A DNA stretch of 64,000 bases from Sambucus nigra (lineage: Eukaryota; Streptophyta; Magnoliopsida; Dipsacales; Adoxaceae), in the NCBI GenBank assembly GCA_949130495.1, contig CASBWL010000051.1, forward strand, positions 396,308 through 460,307. The letters are read 5' to 3'. Position numbers and translations under genes: made by a program. Positions 33,187 through 46,049 of the stretch are shown here, piece by piece. Below the pieces are notes generated by a model. It saw only the letters and a list, made by a program, of their open reading frames with translations, was not told the DNA's origin and did not search any database. Every line of letters begins with the position of its first letter. Position 1 is the stretch's first letter.

Positions 33187-33265
33187 CACTAAAAGAAAAA
33201 AAAAATCATTTATGTCAGTTTGAAAATTGACGTTAAGTCAGACAAATGTAAAATGACGTAAATGA
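33187..33265 (+). mobile_element. Apparent CACTA transposon terminus
   Basis: CACTAAAAGAAAAA at 33187 is followed by TATGTCAGTTTGAAAATTGA and repeated TGACGTTAA/TGACGTAAA strings, the usual arrangement of a CACTA terminal inverted repeat and subterminal repeats in plants. A matching TAGTG end was not found downstream, so the element is either cut or the call is wrong. Confidence 0.4.
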
Positions 33266-36200
33266 TATTTTGTAAAATATATTTATGGCACTTTAGGATT
33301 TTTATCTCAATTTCGAGTAAAATTAGAATAAAAAATAAACAATTTATGATATCTTTATATACAGTTAACATATTTGAAGTCTTTAGTAATGCTAAAACTT
33401 TAGTTAAAACTGAGATAATTGGAAAAAAAGTGGGTCATTCTTTTTTCATTCCCGCCTCTTTCGTCGAAATGATTCATACTCCAAACCAATTTTACTCTCT
33501 CTCATTCACCACAAAACAACTTTTACAACTCTCTCTCATATTCTCCACAAAACAACTCTCATCTTAAACAATCTTGGCACCTGACATTTGCAAGTACAAT
33601 CAATTTATCATTTAGATTAGTTTTTCGGCTTTGATTTCTGCCATATATTTTTCTAGGGTTTCCAAAGAAATCAAAGTTTCACTGACTACAGTCTTATTTC
33701 TAGCGTTTTTTTAGAAATTGGACCCAAATTTGTACTAATTTACTCCAACAGTTTCATCTTTGTTGCAGATAGAGCTCAATCGTCTCAACTCGTAACTCTA
33801 TTCGTTTTCTAGTCCGTAGTTGTGTATTACTTTGATTTCTTATTGATGTGTGTGTTTTTGGCTTTTTAAAATGGGGTTTATGTTGCATTTTGTGTTTCTC
33901 AAGTTTGTTTGAATTTTTTCAATGTTGCAGAATGTGGCTTCATCTTATTGCTCTTTCCTTATAAGCTTTAGGAGGTAGTGGTTTTATTGGTACAATTTAG
34001 TTTCATAATTTCATTTCAGTATACAAATTTATTTTTTCTTTTTTTATAAATTTTGATCGTTGATTTGACTAAAATTTGGATCTTATAGTTCAATAAAGTT
34101 AACTACGGTATTTTTGTAAAGTTTTAGTGTGTGCTCTTATGTTTATGTTAGCTGGAACTGTTCTATTCTGATTCAGTTACGGTTTTGTCATTTATCTAAT
34201 CCATTTTTCCTCTCTACCTTGAAAATTTGTGTTTTCCAGGGACAAGATGTCCATCAAACTCAACTCCTCACTTATACTTCGGTATGCCCATACCAACAAC
34301 ACTTAGTTTAGCCTCCATCGGTTAGTAGTAAGTTTTTAATTATTAATTTTTTTTTCCATGTCACGTGTTTGATAGCATATGCCAAAGATATCAGTTTTTA
34401 TGTTCTATGGTTATTAGGAAGTTTTTAGTTATATCTTCCACTTAAAATAAGCCTTGCTATATTTAGCTATTAAATAATTTTAGACCTAAGTTTTTTTTCT
34501 TCTTGAAAAATGAATCTCTCAAAATCTCTTAGTCTCATTTTTACGTTTGGGATATTGCAGTTCTTATTTTTATGGTGCAATTAATTTGGTTTCTAAGTTT
34601 TGCGGACACGCACACATGTAGCGTACATACATTCTTACTAGCTTATGAATATATTGAAAGGGAATTTGGAGTGTTGATAATCCTTGAAATACAAAGTGTT
34701 CTCTTGGCTATCTATATTATGTGATATTTTTATGAGAAGGTGATACGTTTTGAAGGCAATGTGGTTCCTTAGGTCAATCACCGTGCCATAAAAGGGATCT
34801 TGGTGTTGGAAATAGAGGCGATGATACATATGATAAATCAAACATGATCTGTAATATTGTTCTTATTCATTAATAACATTTACGTCCAGTTAGTGTTCTT
34901 CTAAGATAACTGTAATTAAACTTCATGTGTCTCTATTTTCAAGAATGGATTCAATTGGACTTGAGCATAAATTTATCTGTACAATTTATTTATGTATTTT
35001 TATTACTAAACATATTTTACACTTGATTTTTTAAAATTTTGTTTTTTTACATTTATCAAAGGGATCTCTGTTGATTATTAGTAATCCTAGCATTACTCTT
35101 GAGAGTTTGAGGGTACAGACATCCCATTGACTGTCCTTTCATGTCTTTGGATTTATAAGTGGAAAGATCTTAAGTGACTATTAAGAATGTTATTTTGATT
35201 GTGTAATTTTAAGACGTTTTGCATTTTACCATGACCGTAAAAGAGTCTAGTTTAAAATTCTAGGTGTTTTATATTATGAAGAGTTAAACTTAATAACTGA
35301 ATCACCAAGTTAAATATAATATTTTTTTCTTTTCGTTTTTCTTCTTTTGAAAGGAAGTATTGGATTTAAAATCTAGAGAGTAATTGTGAGCCATACACTG
35401 CTCCAATTTGATGACCTCATATTTATTCCACGGATTTTGTATTACTGCTAAGTATTCCATTTCACTTTAGAGTGTTAGAATAGTACAATATTGATATGCA
35501 GTTTTTGATTACAGACAAATTTGAGGAAGCTTTTGAAGAGTTGATCATTTCATTATTCTCGAGGGGGGGGGGGGGGGGAGGGGGAATGAGATTCAGTCAA
35601 GCAATGTATGGTAATTCGAAAAGGAAACTATAATCCCTATGTTAAAACATGAAGATGGGTTATCAAATTTACGTATATCTTATTATTATTCCCAGATATT
35701 GTTTAAGGATCAATGGAGATTTATGTATCTTTAATGACGGGGTTTGAGGAGGGTGATGGTACAACAAAAGGCACCAACGCATATGAAAATTGAAGGGAAA
35801 GAAGAAAGAATGAGAACAAGTCACATGGTGATTTCAGAATGGAATTTTGACAGAGTCAAAGTGCATAGTTTAATTCGAGTGTAAACTAGTTACCATCACC
35901 ATTGGCCTGGTGCAAAGTGTATCTCCTAAAATGAGTATTTATAGGAAACGAAGCAATGAAACCATCCCAAAAGGAGAAGAGAAGGTACTGTGGCAGAAAC
36001 TTTAAGGCTTCAACACGATTTCAGTCTGTTGAGAATTTTTATGGAGGAAAGAAAGGTTTGTTAAACATAATCTGATAAATGATTTTAATTAGTTATTATA
36101 ACACTGACCTACAATGTGATGTTTTTTTGGTCTTGGTGAAAAAAAAACCCATGGCTTTTTATGTGAAATCGTGAACGAAATCTAGTTTCAGACCGTTGTT

Positions 36201-36589
36201 CTTCTTTGCATATGTTCTCATTTTGGTATTTTATTGTCACTTGTATTTGTTAAGGATGCTCTAATGTAAGAGTGACAATGATAATTGGGATAGTTAAGGT
36301 TTTCTCTATAATTTTATTATATGTATAACTCGATGGTTTTATGTTTATTGCCACAAGTGGTACAAGTAGAAAAATGAAGCAACTTGATCTCAAAAGAATA
36401 TGGTGTGTTGAATTCTCTGTTTGTAGGTACATATTCATAGAGGCATTTGAGAAAATAGATCACTTAATTTATTCATATTCTTATCAAATGAGTCACATCA
36501 ATGTTGAATTAATTTACTGAATACACACAAATCGATGGATGACCCAATAATACAAACAGAGACTTGGATATTTCAGCTTTAAATAGTTT
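33266..36589. other. AT-rich DNA without recognised genes
   Basis: No domain was recognised in any frame. If 33187 is a CACTA end, part of this stretch would be its interior. A run of 16 G lies at 35563-35578. The text around 33500-33800 (CT-rich leader, TTTTCTAGGGTTTCC, TTGTTGCAG) has the look of a plant 5'UTR with an intron, but no coding sequence follows. Confidence 0.4.
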
Positions 36590-36865
36590 GGAATAAAGTG
36601 AATAACATTGTTTATAGTTTGTATTGGGTTCTTAATTTGTTAGGAAAAAGGTGCAATATTCCCTTTACTCATGGTTTGACTTGGATTTTCACATGGACTA
36701 ATTCATTATATAAGGACTATGCGGATCTTTGGTTTAAAAATTATTTTGAGTCATACTTATTTTTTAAAGTTCTTGAAACCATTAATGTTAAAAAATACAT
36801 TTTTTTTATTTCTTTTAAAAAATTACATATGGGGATCCATATGGGGGTGCAAAGAAATGTTAGAA
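36590..36865 (+). repeat. Dispersed repeat family D, copy 4
   Basis: ATAAAGTGAATAACATTGTT, GTTCTTAATTTGTTAGG, ACATGGACTAATTCATTATA and ATATGGGGATCCATATGGGG match copies at 26545-26760 and 27410-27480. This copy combines the two parts that are separate elsewhere. Confidence 0.65.
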
Positions 36866-37040
36866 AACAATTGTTCCACAAGCCAGAAAATTAGGAAGAT
36901 GAATGGGTCAATAAGAGTTAATATCGGGCAGTTTAAAATAATCTCTAACAAATTATTTCTGTTCCATTTGTAACAGTTAGTTTGTTTCCTTTTATTTCTC
37001 CTTATTAGTTGTTATGCACGTTTGTATTTTTCCTTATTAT

Positions 37041-39990
37041 TGTAATACCCCGTATTTTTGTGATATTTATTTATGGGATTAATTGAATTAAATGTGTATT
37101 AATTGGGAATTAATCCGGATAAAATACTAACGAGATGTGAGTTGGTATTTGATTATAATGTGTACATACGACGATATATGAATTTTGAAATTATTAAATT
37201 TGTCGTGAGATTGATATACGGCAATTTGGGAAATTTTGTTGAGACGCGTGTGACAGTCGCGTCAGGAAAGTAATTATTTAATTAAAAAGTGAATTTTATT
37301 TCTATTAATCGTATGGTCATTTCGAGTGCGTCAACGCGTCTAGAAAGGTCGAAATAGTCAGAAAACACTAGCGGGGGGTTTAGTTTGGGTCCCGGGGCAT
37401 TTTTAGGACATACCGGCAACTTAAAAGGGTATTTTGGTAATTTTGGAATTTTGGGAATTAAAACCCATGAATATTAGAGTTTAATTTTGATTAATAAATA
37501 AACCCACCAACCCATTATCAGCACTAAACAAAGTACTGGGCTATGGGAGAAGTTTAGAATAGAAGTTAAGGGTCCAAAAATAAACCCCCACCTCCATTGT
37601 CATCATCTTTAGAGAAGAACTTGTAGAGAGAGAGAGAAAAGAGAATTCTGCAGAGAGAGAGAGAGAACAATTCAACCTTCAAGATTCAACATCAAATTCA
37701 GAGAAAGATTAGAGGCAAGTGATTTAATTACAATTGATTCAATGTTATGCTTTTCCATGTTTAGGGATATTATCGAATTTATCTTGGAAGAATGATCTAG
37801 ACCCATGAATTTGAAAATTAAAACTATGAACTATGTTAGGAATTGCATGTAGACATATTCTGGACGAATTATGAATTCAAAATATGACCCTTGATGATCT
37901 AAAAAACGAATTTAAGAAGAGATTTATTAATGTTATTGAAAGAAATAGAAAACTAAGATTCTTGATGAAGTTTTGATCCAAACAAAGCCCTTGGTTGATG
38001 AATTATTGGTTTTAGAACGTTAACAATGTTGTAGGATGGTTGTATGATGATATTATAAAGTTATATTAGAGTTTCATGCTTTATAATGGAGTTGTGGGAC
38101 GTTTTGAGGACTGCAAAAACGAAGGAGACTGGTGCGATCGATCGATCGACATTCATCAGTTGATCGATCGACCACCATTGATCGATCGAGGTTCAAGGTC
38201 GATCGATCGACCTTCCCAGAAAGAGTAAAATTTTCCTAGTTAAATTTTAATGATGTTAACCCTTATAAATTATTATTGGAGACTTTATGAATATCCTTAG
38301 ACTTAAGGAAGACCAGCAGGTATGGTTATAAAATTTGGACCTTAATTAGAATTCAAATTGAGGAATTATTCTAAAATCTAATGAAATTCGATGAGTGAGA
38401 TAATGTTAGAGTTAAAAGAGTAAATTTGAATAATTTGGTGAAATGAGGTTTGGGGCAGAAGTAAGGACCCTAAGAATAATGATGTTATATGTGGGAATAA
38501 TAGGAGACTTAGTAATCCCTTTGAGATGGGTTTTAAGTACAAGAAGCGATGACGTGAGATGTGTCGACAGTCTACCTTATATATTATCGAAAGACTTAAA
38601 AATGCATAAAATTGAAATAATGGTATAGGGATGTATAATATACCTTTATTAATAGTAAGATATCTAAGACGTGTGAATGCTTAGTATATTACTTATGTGT
38701 ATGACATACCAACAATACTTGCTATCACGGGAGGTTTACGTTCGCTTAGGGCCATCTAATCTTTGTGTGCTCAGACTTAGATTGGTACCTTAAGAACATA
38801 ATACTAGGATGACTTATTTGTGAGTTAATAAGTCAGCTGACTATGGAGCGTAGGTATGTACGTGACCCATGGATATGTTGAATTATGTTCGCCTCCATTT
38901 TTGTGTGTTGTGCTTATTCTAACAATTCCTGAGAAATTCAAAATTTGTAATCCTTATGTACGTGATGTACCGGGATGGATAACAGAGTATGTGTGCATCG
39001 CAGCTTAGCCTCGGGGAACTTATATTGTATATTTATGATGTGAATAATATACGGTTAAATGAAAAGGAATTGTGATGTTTATTTATGAGAATCATTTATA
39101 GTAACTCCTTGAGAAGATAAATAAGGGGATAACCTCCAGTAAACGTTAATGCTAATAATTGAGAATCCGAGTTCAAGTAAAGCTATCTATTTAAGTGATA
39201 ACATTGGGAATTCATATTGTGAATCGAGTAGTTGGGTTAGAACTTATGATGATTTAGTTAGATATAAATAACACATGAATGGGTACAAGAACGTTAGGAG
39301 TGCACAGTTAGACGAGAGGTGAGTATTTCATGTGAGTGCACGTCCTAACATGTATCTTTCATTCATTGTTTTAAATGTTATTAAAGCACTTGCTGTTTTT
39401 AAAATACTCTCCACATTCGGGCTCTGACCCGTTTGCTTTCAAATCTATCTTTTTGTAAAAACCATTTTAGGTGCCCACCCACAAGGACACCATGCATAGG
39501 AATTCTATACAGGTGACGAGCTGTAGCTGTTGTGGAAGTTACAGGGACTTGATAGTAGACGACTCCTTTTCTTGTCTTGATTCCATATTCAGATTCATCA
39601 TTTGTAGGGCATGTCGCCCATTTCTTTTAGAGATACTTTACATTTCAGTTATTCAGACTTTTGGTTTGTAATTAATTCAGGATGCATACTTGTTTTATTT
39701 TTTTCCATATTGGGATTGTTGTGAGGAGTATTTCCTCTAGACTCTTTATTACTTGTTGATTACACTATTGGGACTTTATTCTGAATGGTTATGTTATTCT
39801 TTCATAATTCTTTTATTGCATGTTAATCAGATTTAAATTTAAAATTAGACAACTTACTTTTTAAATACTAGGTTGTTAGAAATCATTAAAATATTATCGA
39901 CAGTGATGCTATTTACTGAACCAACTTGGCATTTTGTATTAATTTAATAAAGGAGTAGCTACCCGGTATTTAATTAGTCCAGGTGCCACA
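37041..39990 (+). mobile_element. Solo LTR, Tekay-like, 2.95 kb
   Basis: Begins TGTAATACCCCG and ends GTGCCACA (TG...CA). It is flanked by the perfect 5-bp duplication ATTAT (37036-37040 and 39991-39995). No gag or pol is inside and there is no second LTR nearby, so this is a solo LTR left by LTR-LTR recombination. The TGTAATACCCC start, a GA-rich leader (37620-37670) followed by GAGGCAAGT (37712), and the length resemble Tekay/Del LTRs and the LTRs at 47366/54000 read on their minus strand. ORFs inside it are spurious. Confidence 0.88.
38135..38212. repeat. Cluster of TCGATCGATCGA palindromes
   Basis: Four blocks of GATCGATCGA-type palindrome at 38135-38149, 38161-38171, 38179-38189 and 38199-38210, separated by 7-11 nt spacers. 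Lies about 1.1 kb into the solo LTR, downstream of its GA-rich leader. Confidence 0.9.
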
Positions 39991-39995
39991 ATTAT

Positions 39996-40149
39996 ATGTA
40001 ACGGTAAGTTTTGTAAAGCAGTATAAATAAACTGCTGTCTATGATGAATAAATGGAAGCAAAAGTTACGCACTTTTATCTAATCTTTGAGTTCAAAATTC
40101 TTTCATGAAAAAAAATAAACGTTATTCCAAGTGCTACAAATGGAAGACA
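39996..40149. other. Spacer between solo LTR and duplication
   Basis: Short AT-rich stretch. No feature seen. Confidence 0.4.
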
Positions 40150-42086
40150 TAAGTCATCCGGTATAATTGCAGTTGAAAGCTCATCATCTGGCTATGAACC
40201 TCTCTGAGCGTTACCGTGTTTGGTGGCATTGAACGCATGAGTAAGAAGTTGCACAGTTGCAGCTAGTGGGCGCCGTACATTAGCATTATTAGGTAATTCA
40301 CTATGTCTTAGATATATTTACTCTTGGTCCCAAATCAAGAATCCGTATTTAAAATTCAGAAATTACTGGGAAGTTTTTCTCCATGAAATTATACCTTTCC
40401 AACTTTAGTGTAACACATCACATCAACATCACCAACACTGCTGATTTTGATCTTTGATGCTCCAAATGAAACGCAATCGTAAAAAAATGCTCTCCAAAGC
40501 TTTCAACAAGATTTTCTGATTTTCCTTTTAAACGGAGTCATTAAAAAGAAAAATGTTCATTACAGTAAAAAGTTGATGTATATTATCATTTGAAACCACT
40601 GTGCTACCCCCTTTGTTTCTTACATCTCTTCATTATGTGCAATTTTCATGAAACACATTGAAATCCATATATTGATCCTTTCTCTAAATTTTTATTTTCT
40701 TTCATTAATGATTTCTCCAAAACTTGTTCCTAAATGTAAGCTGTCGAAGAAGGGTTGTTCTTCTTCTATATAAATAAATCTCCATTCCCCCCCCCCCCCC
40801 CCCACCCCAAAAAAAAAACATGAAACACATTGATGAAGATTTGACTTTTTATTTATTTATTTATTTTATGACTAATTTTAATTACATTTAAATTACTAAT
40901 TTAATATATATATATATATAATTTTAACATACGTAAGGACATAAAAAGATACATGTAACCCATTTAATACCCCTACCAATTCAAATACATCCTCTAAGCT
41001 GATGTTACCCAAATCACAATCAGTTAGAGAAATTCAGTTATATCATACTGTGATATAATAAAACTTATTATGTATGCCGTTCACGATACTCAATACATAT
41101 TCGATTAGAACAAGCTATAACATCAACATGCAATACCCATTCTATCATAACAAATTATAACAGTACACATTCTATAATAAAACTCTTCCAATCAAAATAA
41201 ATGAAGAAACTATTAAGATTGAAATTCTAATTTATTATACATATTTTGAAATCTTCTCTCATACAAATTTATTAATCAATCAATGAAAAATAGTTTTTTG
41301 AAGAACAACCCGTAATAAAATACAAATTCCTCAAAACCTACCCACTAAATGCAACCACGGGTTCCATGTTCGTTGTATAGACAAGTGGCTAAAAAGTCTA
41401 GTTTATTTAATAGTACTACTTAAGAGTGTCTGTTACTTTGGATTGAGTCATTTCGACGGTTTGTTGACTATGTGTTTTTCTTTTAATAGATTGAATTGGA
41501 CAAAAAAGGCATCAGGAGACAATTCTAGGCATTAAAGTTTCATCAAGGTACAATTTTCTCATCTAAAACTTCTTGAATTTCTGTAATTTCTATATCTCAT
41601 CTCAAATTTCTTTGTTTACTCTGATATTTTTCTGATTTTCAATAGAAACTAAGGAGAAATTCACTTGGTTAATTGTGCTCATGATAACCAATTCATTGGG
41701 GTCATTAGCAGGAGTCAAAGTTTCAGTAGTATTATTTAGAAATTTCGGCCCAAATGGAGATGGACAATTCTTAGATTTCCCAAATTGCCTCGTGTATTGA
41801 GAAGAATATCATAACTATCGAGATGAATTTTCTATTAATGGAAATTTGGCTATTAATCTTTATTGAGGTTGTTGCCTGGATGTGTATTAGTGTTTTTGCC
41901 ACGGACTATTTGTATTGTTGTACTATTTTATATACCTTAAACAGGTGGATAGTACTATGAATAAAGGAGACTTTGCGCATTTTTTTAAAAATTATCTAAT
42001 TTGTATTGAAATTAAATCGGATCAACAACTATTTTGTTGTCATTATGTTAGCATTTTTGAATATTGTATACCCTAGTTTGTGTCTC

Positions 42087-42118
<32 letters not shown>

Positions 42119-42929
42119 CAAATATTATATCTTTTATTTTTTTTAATATTAGTAACAGATATATACCATTACGAAATGTGTTTCAAATATTGTGTTAGAA
42201 ATCTGTTATGAAATTAGTAACACTTATTTTTTCGAGCATTGTCAATTAATATTTTATATATTTTTTATGATAGATCATGTTGAAATTATTGTTAAAATTT
42301 AATATATTGAACCATTACATAAATAACTCAGATTATAAATGAATTAATGAGAACAAGATATGTTCCCCCAGTTGCTTCACATTCACGCGTGAGGCGGTAA
42401 GGACGAATGACATGTGGTTGTCATTGTTGATATGGAAGCGAGAGAATCTGGTTTAGTTTCGCAAAAAAAATCTCCATCTGATCATGGTTTCCCATGTACA
42501 TTTTTTTTATTATCGAAAAAATTTAAATATATCATCTAATATTTCAGTATCTTTTGAGTCTTTGTCAATATTTTTCAGATTTTTGAAAGGTTTTTCAATT
42601 TTATTCCGACTTTGTTTGTCAGATTATTGTTACTAAATTAGTGTTTTTGTAATATATGGGTTTATTTAATTATTTCTATGTTATTTCCATATTTTTAAAA
42701 AGTTTTTATGTTCTTATTAGATTTTGTTCATTAGTTATATATATATTTTTTTGGTAATTTCATAATGTCCTAATGAGCATCGTACCTGTCCAATTTTGGT
42801 TCGAAAAATTAAACACCGCTATGGTATTGGGGTTATTGAAAACAGCTTTGGTAGTTAAGGGAGGGGGGACGAGGAGGGGTAAGGCCATAAAATAAAAGTT
42901 TATCCGCTGAACTAATGATCAGATAAACA
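40150..42929. repeat. Tandem segmental duplication, copy 1
   Basis: Highly similar to 43096-46048 along its length: TAATTGCAGTTGAAAGCTCA at the start, a C17 run (40787-40803), ATTCAATTGG-like and TA/TG microsatellite stretches, and AAGTTTATC...ATGATCAGATAAA at the end. No gene was recognised in it. Relative to copy 2 it lacks about 180 nt after the TA tract near 40920. The unit's end (42765-42900) is related to 1120-1260 and 46920-47040. Confidence 0.9.
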
Positions 42930-43095
42930 TTAGTTGCATCCGTTTTAAAGATATCACATTATTGAGTCAAAGATTGAATCTTAATGAGTTACATGTACTG
43001 TAGTAAGCCCTAATCCCACGGATCAAGAACTGGTGGTGGAACAACCTCTGTTATGGAGAACAGAGAATGCAGGGAGGAGACTAAAAAGAGAAGAC
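42930..43095. other. Spacer between duplicated copies
   Basis: 166 nt not shared with the duplicated unit. Contains GGAGAACAGAGAATGCAGGG. No gene. Confidence 0.4.
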
Positions 43096-45187
43096 GAGTG
43101 TCATCCGTTATAATTGCAGTTGAAAGCTCATCATCTGGCTATTAACCTCTCTTAGTGTTACCGTGTTTGGTGGCATTGAACGCATGAGTAAGAATTTGCA
43201 CAGTTGCAGCTGGTGGGCGCCGTACATTTGCATTATTAGGATATTCAGTATGTTTTAGATATATTTACTCTCGGTCCCAAATCAAGAATCCATATTTAAA
43301 ATTCAGAAATTACTAGGAAGTTTTTCTCCTTGAAAATATACCTTTCCAACTTTAGTGTAACACATCACATCAACATCACCAACACTGCTGATTTTGATCT
43401 TTTATGCTCCAAATGAAAGGCAATCATTAAAAAAAATGCTCTCCAAAGCTTTCAACATGATTTTCTTATTTTCCTTTTAAACGGAGTCATTAAAAAGAAA
43501 AATGTTCATAACAGTAAAAAGTTGATGTATATTATCATTTGAAACCACTGTGCTACCCCCTTTGTTTCTTACATCTCTTCATTTTCTGCAATTTTCATGA
43601 AACACATTGAAATCCATATATTGGTCCTTTATCTAGAGTTTTATTTTCTTTCATTAATGATTTCTCCATAACTTGTTCCTAAATGTAAGATGTCGAAGAA
43701 GGGTTGTTCTTCTTCTATATAAATAAATCTCCATTCCCCCCTCCCCCCCCCCCCCCCCCAAAAAAAAAAAAGAAACATGAAACACATTGATGAAGATTTA
43801 CCTTTTTTTATTATTTTTATGACTAATTTTAATTACATTTAAATTACTAATTGAATATATATATATATATACACAAACACACACAAATCTATCTAGAATG
43901 CACTGTTTATTTAAACATCTCTTTTGCTACTGAAGGATTTCTGGTTAGAAAGGAAAGAAAGTCTGATATATCAGGGATCACCACTAGTCAAAGATCTCGG
44001 CTCCGTTTACAGTTTGGAGAAAATGGCTATTTTTACTTGCACCCAGCTTCTATTTACAATTTTAACATATGTAAGGACATAAAAAGATACATGTAACCCA
44101 TTTAACAGCCCTACCAATTAAAATAGATCCTCTAAGCTGATGTTACCCAAATCACAATAAGTTAAAGAAATTTAGTTATATCATACTATGATATAATAAA
44201 ACTTATTATGCTTGCCGTTCACGATACTCAATACATATTCTATTAGAACAAGCTATAACATCAACACCCAATAACCATTCTATCAGAACAAATTATAACA
44301 ATACAGATTCTATAATAAAACTCTTCGAATCAAAATAAATGAAGAAACTATTAAGATTGAAATTCTAATTTATTATACATATTTTGAAATGTTCTCTCAT
44401 ACAAATTTATTAATCAATCAATGAAAAATAGTTTTTTGAAGAACAACCCGTAACAAAATACAAATTCCTCAAAACCTACCCACTAAATGCAACCACGGGT
44501 TCCATGTTCCTTGTATAGACAAGTGGCTAAAAAGTCTAGTTTATTTAAGAGTACTAAATAAGAGTGTCTCTTACTTTGATTTGAGGAATTTTGACGGTTT
44601 GTTGACTATGTCTTTTTCTTTTAATAGATTGGATTGGACTAAAAAGGCACCAGGAGACAATTCTAGGCATTAAAGTTTCATCAAGGTACAATTTTCTCAT
44701 CTCAAACTTCTGTGTTTACTCTGGTATTTATCTAATTTTCAATAGAATCTAAGGAGAAATTCACTTGGTTAATTGCGCTCATGATAACCAATTCATTGGT
44801 GTCATTAGCACGAGACAAAGTTTCAGGAGTATTGTTTAGGAATTCCGTCCCAAATGGAGATGAACAATTCTTTGATTTCCCAAATTGCCTCCTGTATTGA
44901 GAAGAATTTCATATGTAACGAGATGAATTTTCTATTAATGGAAATTGGGCTATTAATCTTTATTGAGGTTGTTGCGTGGATGTGTATTACTGTTTTTGCC
45001 ATGGACTATTTGTATTGTTGTCCTATTTTATATACCTTAAACAGGTGAATAGTACTATAAGTAAAGGAGACTTTGTGCATTTCTTTAAAAATTTATCTAA
45101 TTTGTATTGAAATTAAATCGGATCGACAACCATTTTGTTCTCATTATGTTAGCATTTTTGAATATTGTATACCAAAGTGTGTGTCTG

Positions 45188-45235
<48 letters not shown>

Positions 45236-46048
45236 TTATTTCTTTTATTTTTTTAATATTAGTAACAGATATAAACCATTACTAAATGTGTTTCAAATAT
45301 TTTGTTAGAAATGTGTTATGAAATTAGTAACACTTATTTTTACGAGCATTGCCAATTAATATTTTATATATTTTTTTATGATAGATCATGTTGGAATTAT
45401 TGTTAAAATTTAATATATTGAACCATTACATAAACAAATCATATTATAAATTAATTAATGAGAACAAGATATGTTCCCCCAGTTGCTTCACATTCACACG
45501 TGAGGCGGTATGGACGAATGACATGTGGTTGTCATTGTTGATATGGAAGTGAGAGAATCTGGTTTAGTTTCGCAAACAAAATCTCCATTTTATCATGGTT
45601 TCCCATGTGCATTTTTTTTATAATCGAAAAAATTTAAATATATCATCTAATATTTCAGTATCTTTTGAGTCTTTGTCAATATTTTTCAGATTTTTAAAAG
45701 GTTTTTCAATTTTATTCCGAGTTTGTTTGTCAGATTGTGGTTACTAAATTAGTGTTTTTGTAATATATGCGTTTGCTTAATTATTTATATGTTATTTCCA
45801 TATTTTTAAAATGTTTTTATGTGCTTATTAGATTTTGTTCATTAGTTTTATTTATATATATATATATTTTTTGGTAATTTCATAACGTCCTAATGTGCAT
45901 CGTACCTGCCCAATTTTGGTTCAAAAAATTAAACACCGCTATGGTATTGTGGTTATTGAAAACAATTTTCGTAGTTAAGGGAGGGGGGCGGGTGAGGGGT
46001 AAGGCCAAAAAATAAAAGTTTATCTGGTTAAGTAATGATCAGATAAAT
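43096..46048. repeat. Tandem segmental duplication, copy 2
   Basis: Direct duplicate of 40150-42929. It has a C run at 43736-43759 interrupted by one T, a longer TA tract at about 45198-45231, and an additional block at about 43872-44056 absent from copy 1. That block keeps a reading frame (TEGFLVRKERKSDISG, LRLQFGENGYFYLHPA) that looks protein-like but was not recognised. Confidence 0.9.
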
Positions 46049-46049
46049 G

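Noticed and set aside
38443..39671. Short plus ORFs inside the solo LTR
   Set aside because: No domain and inside an LTR with defined ends and target duplication.
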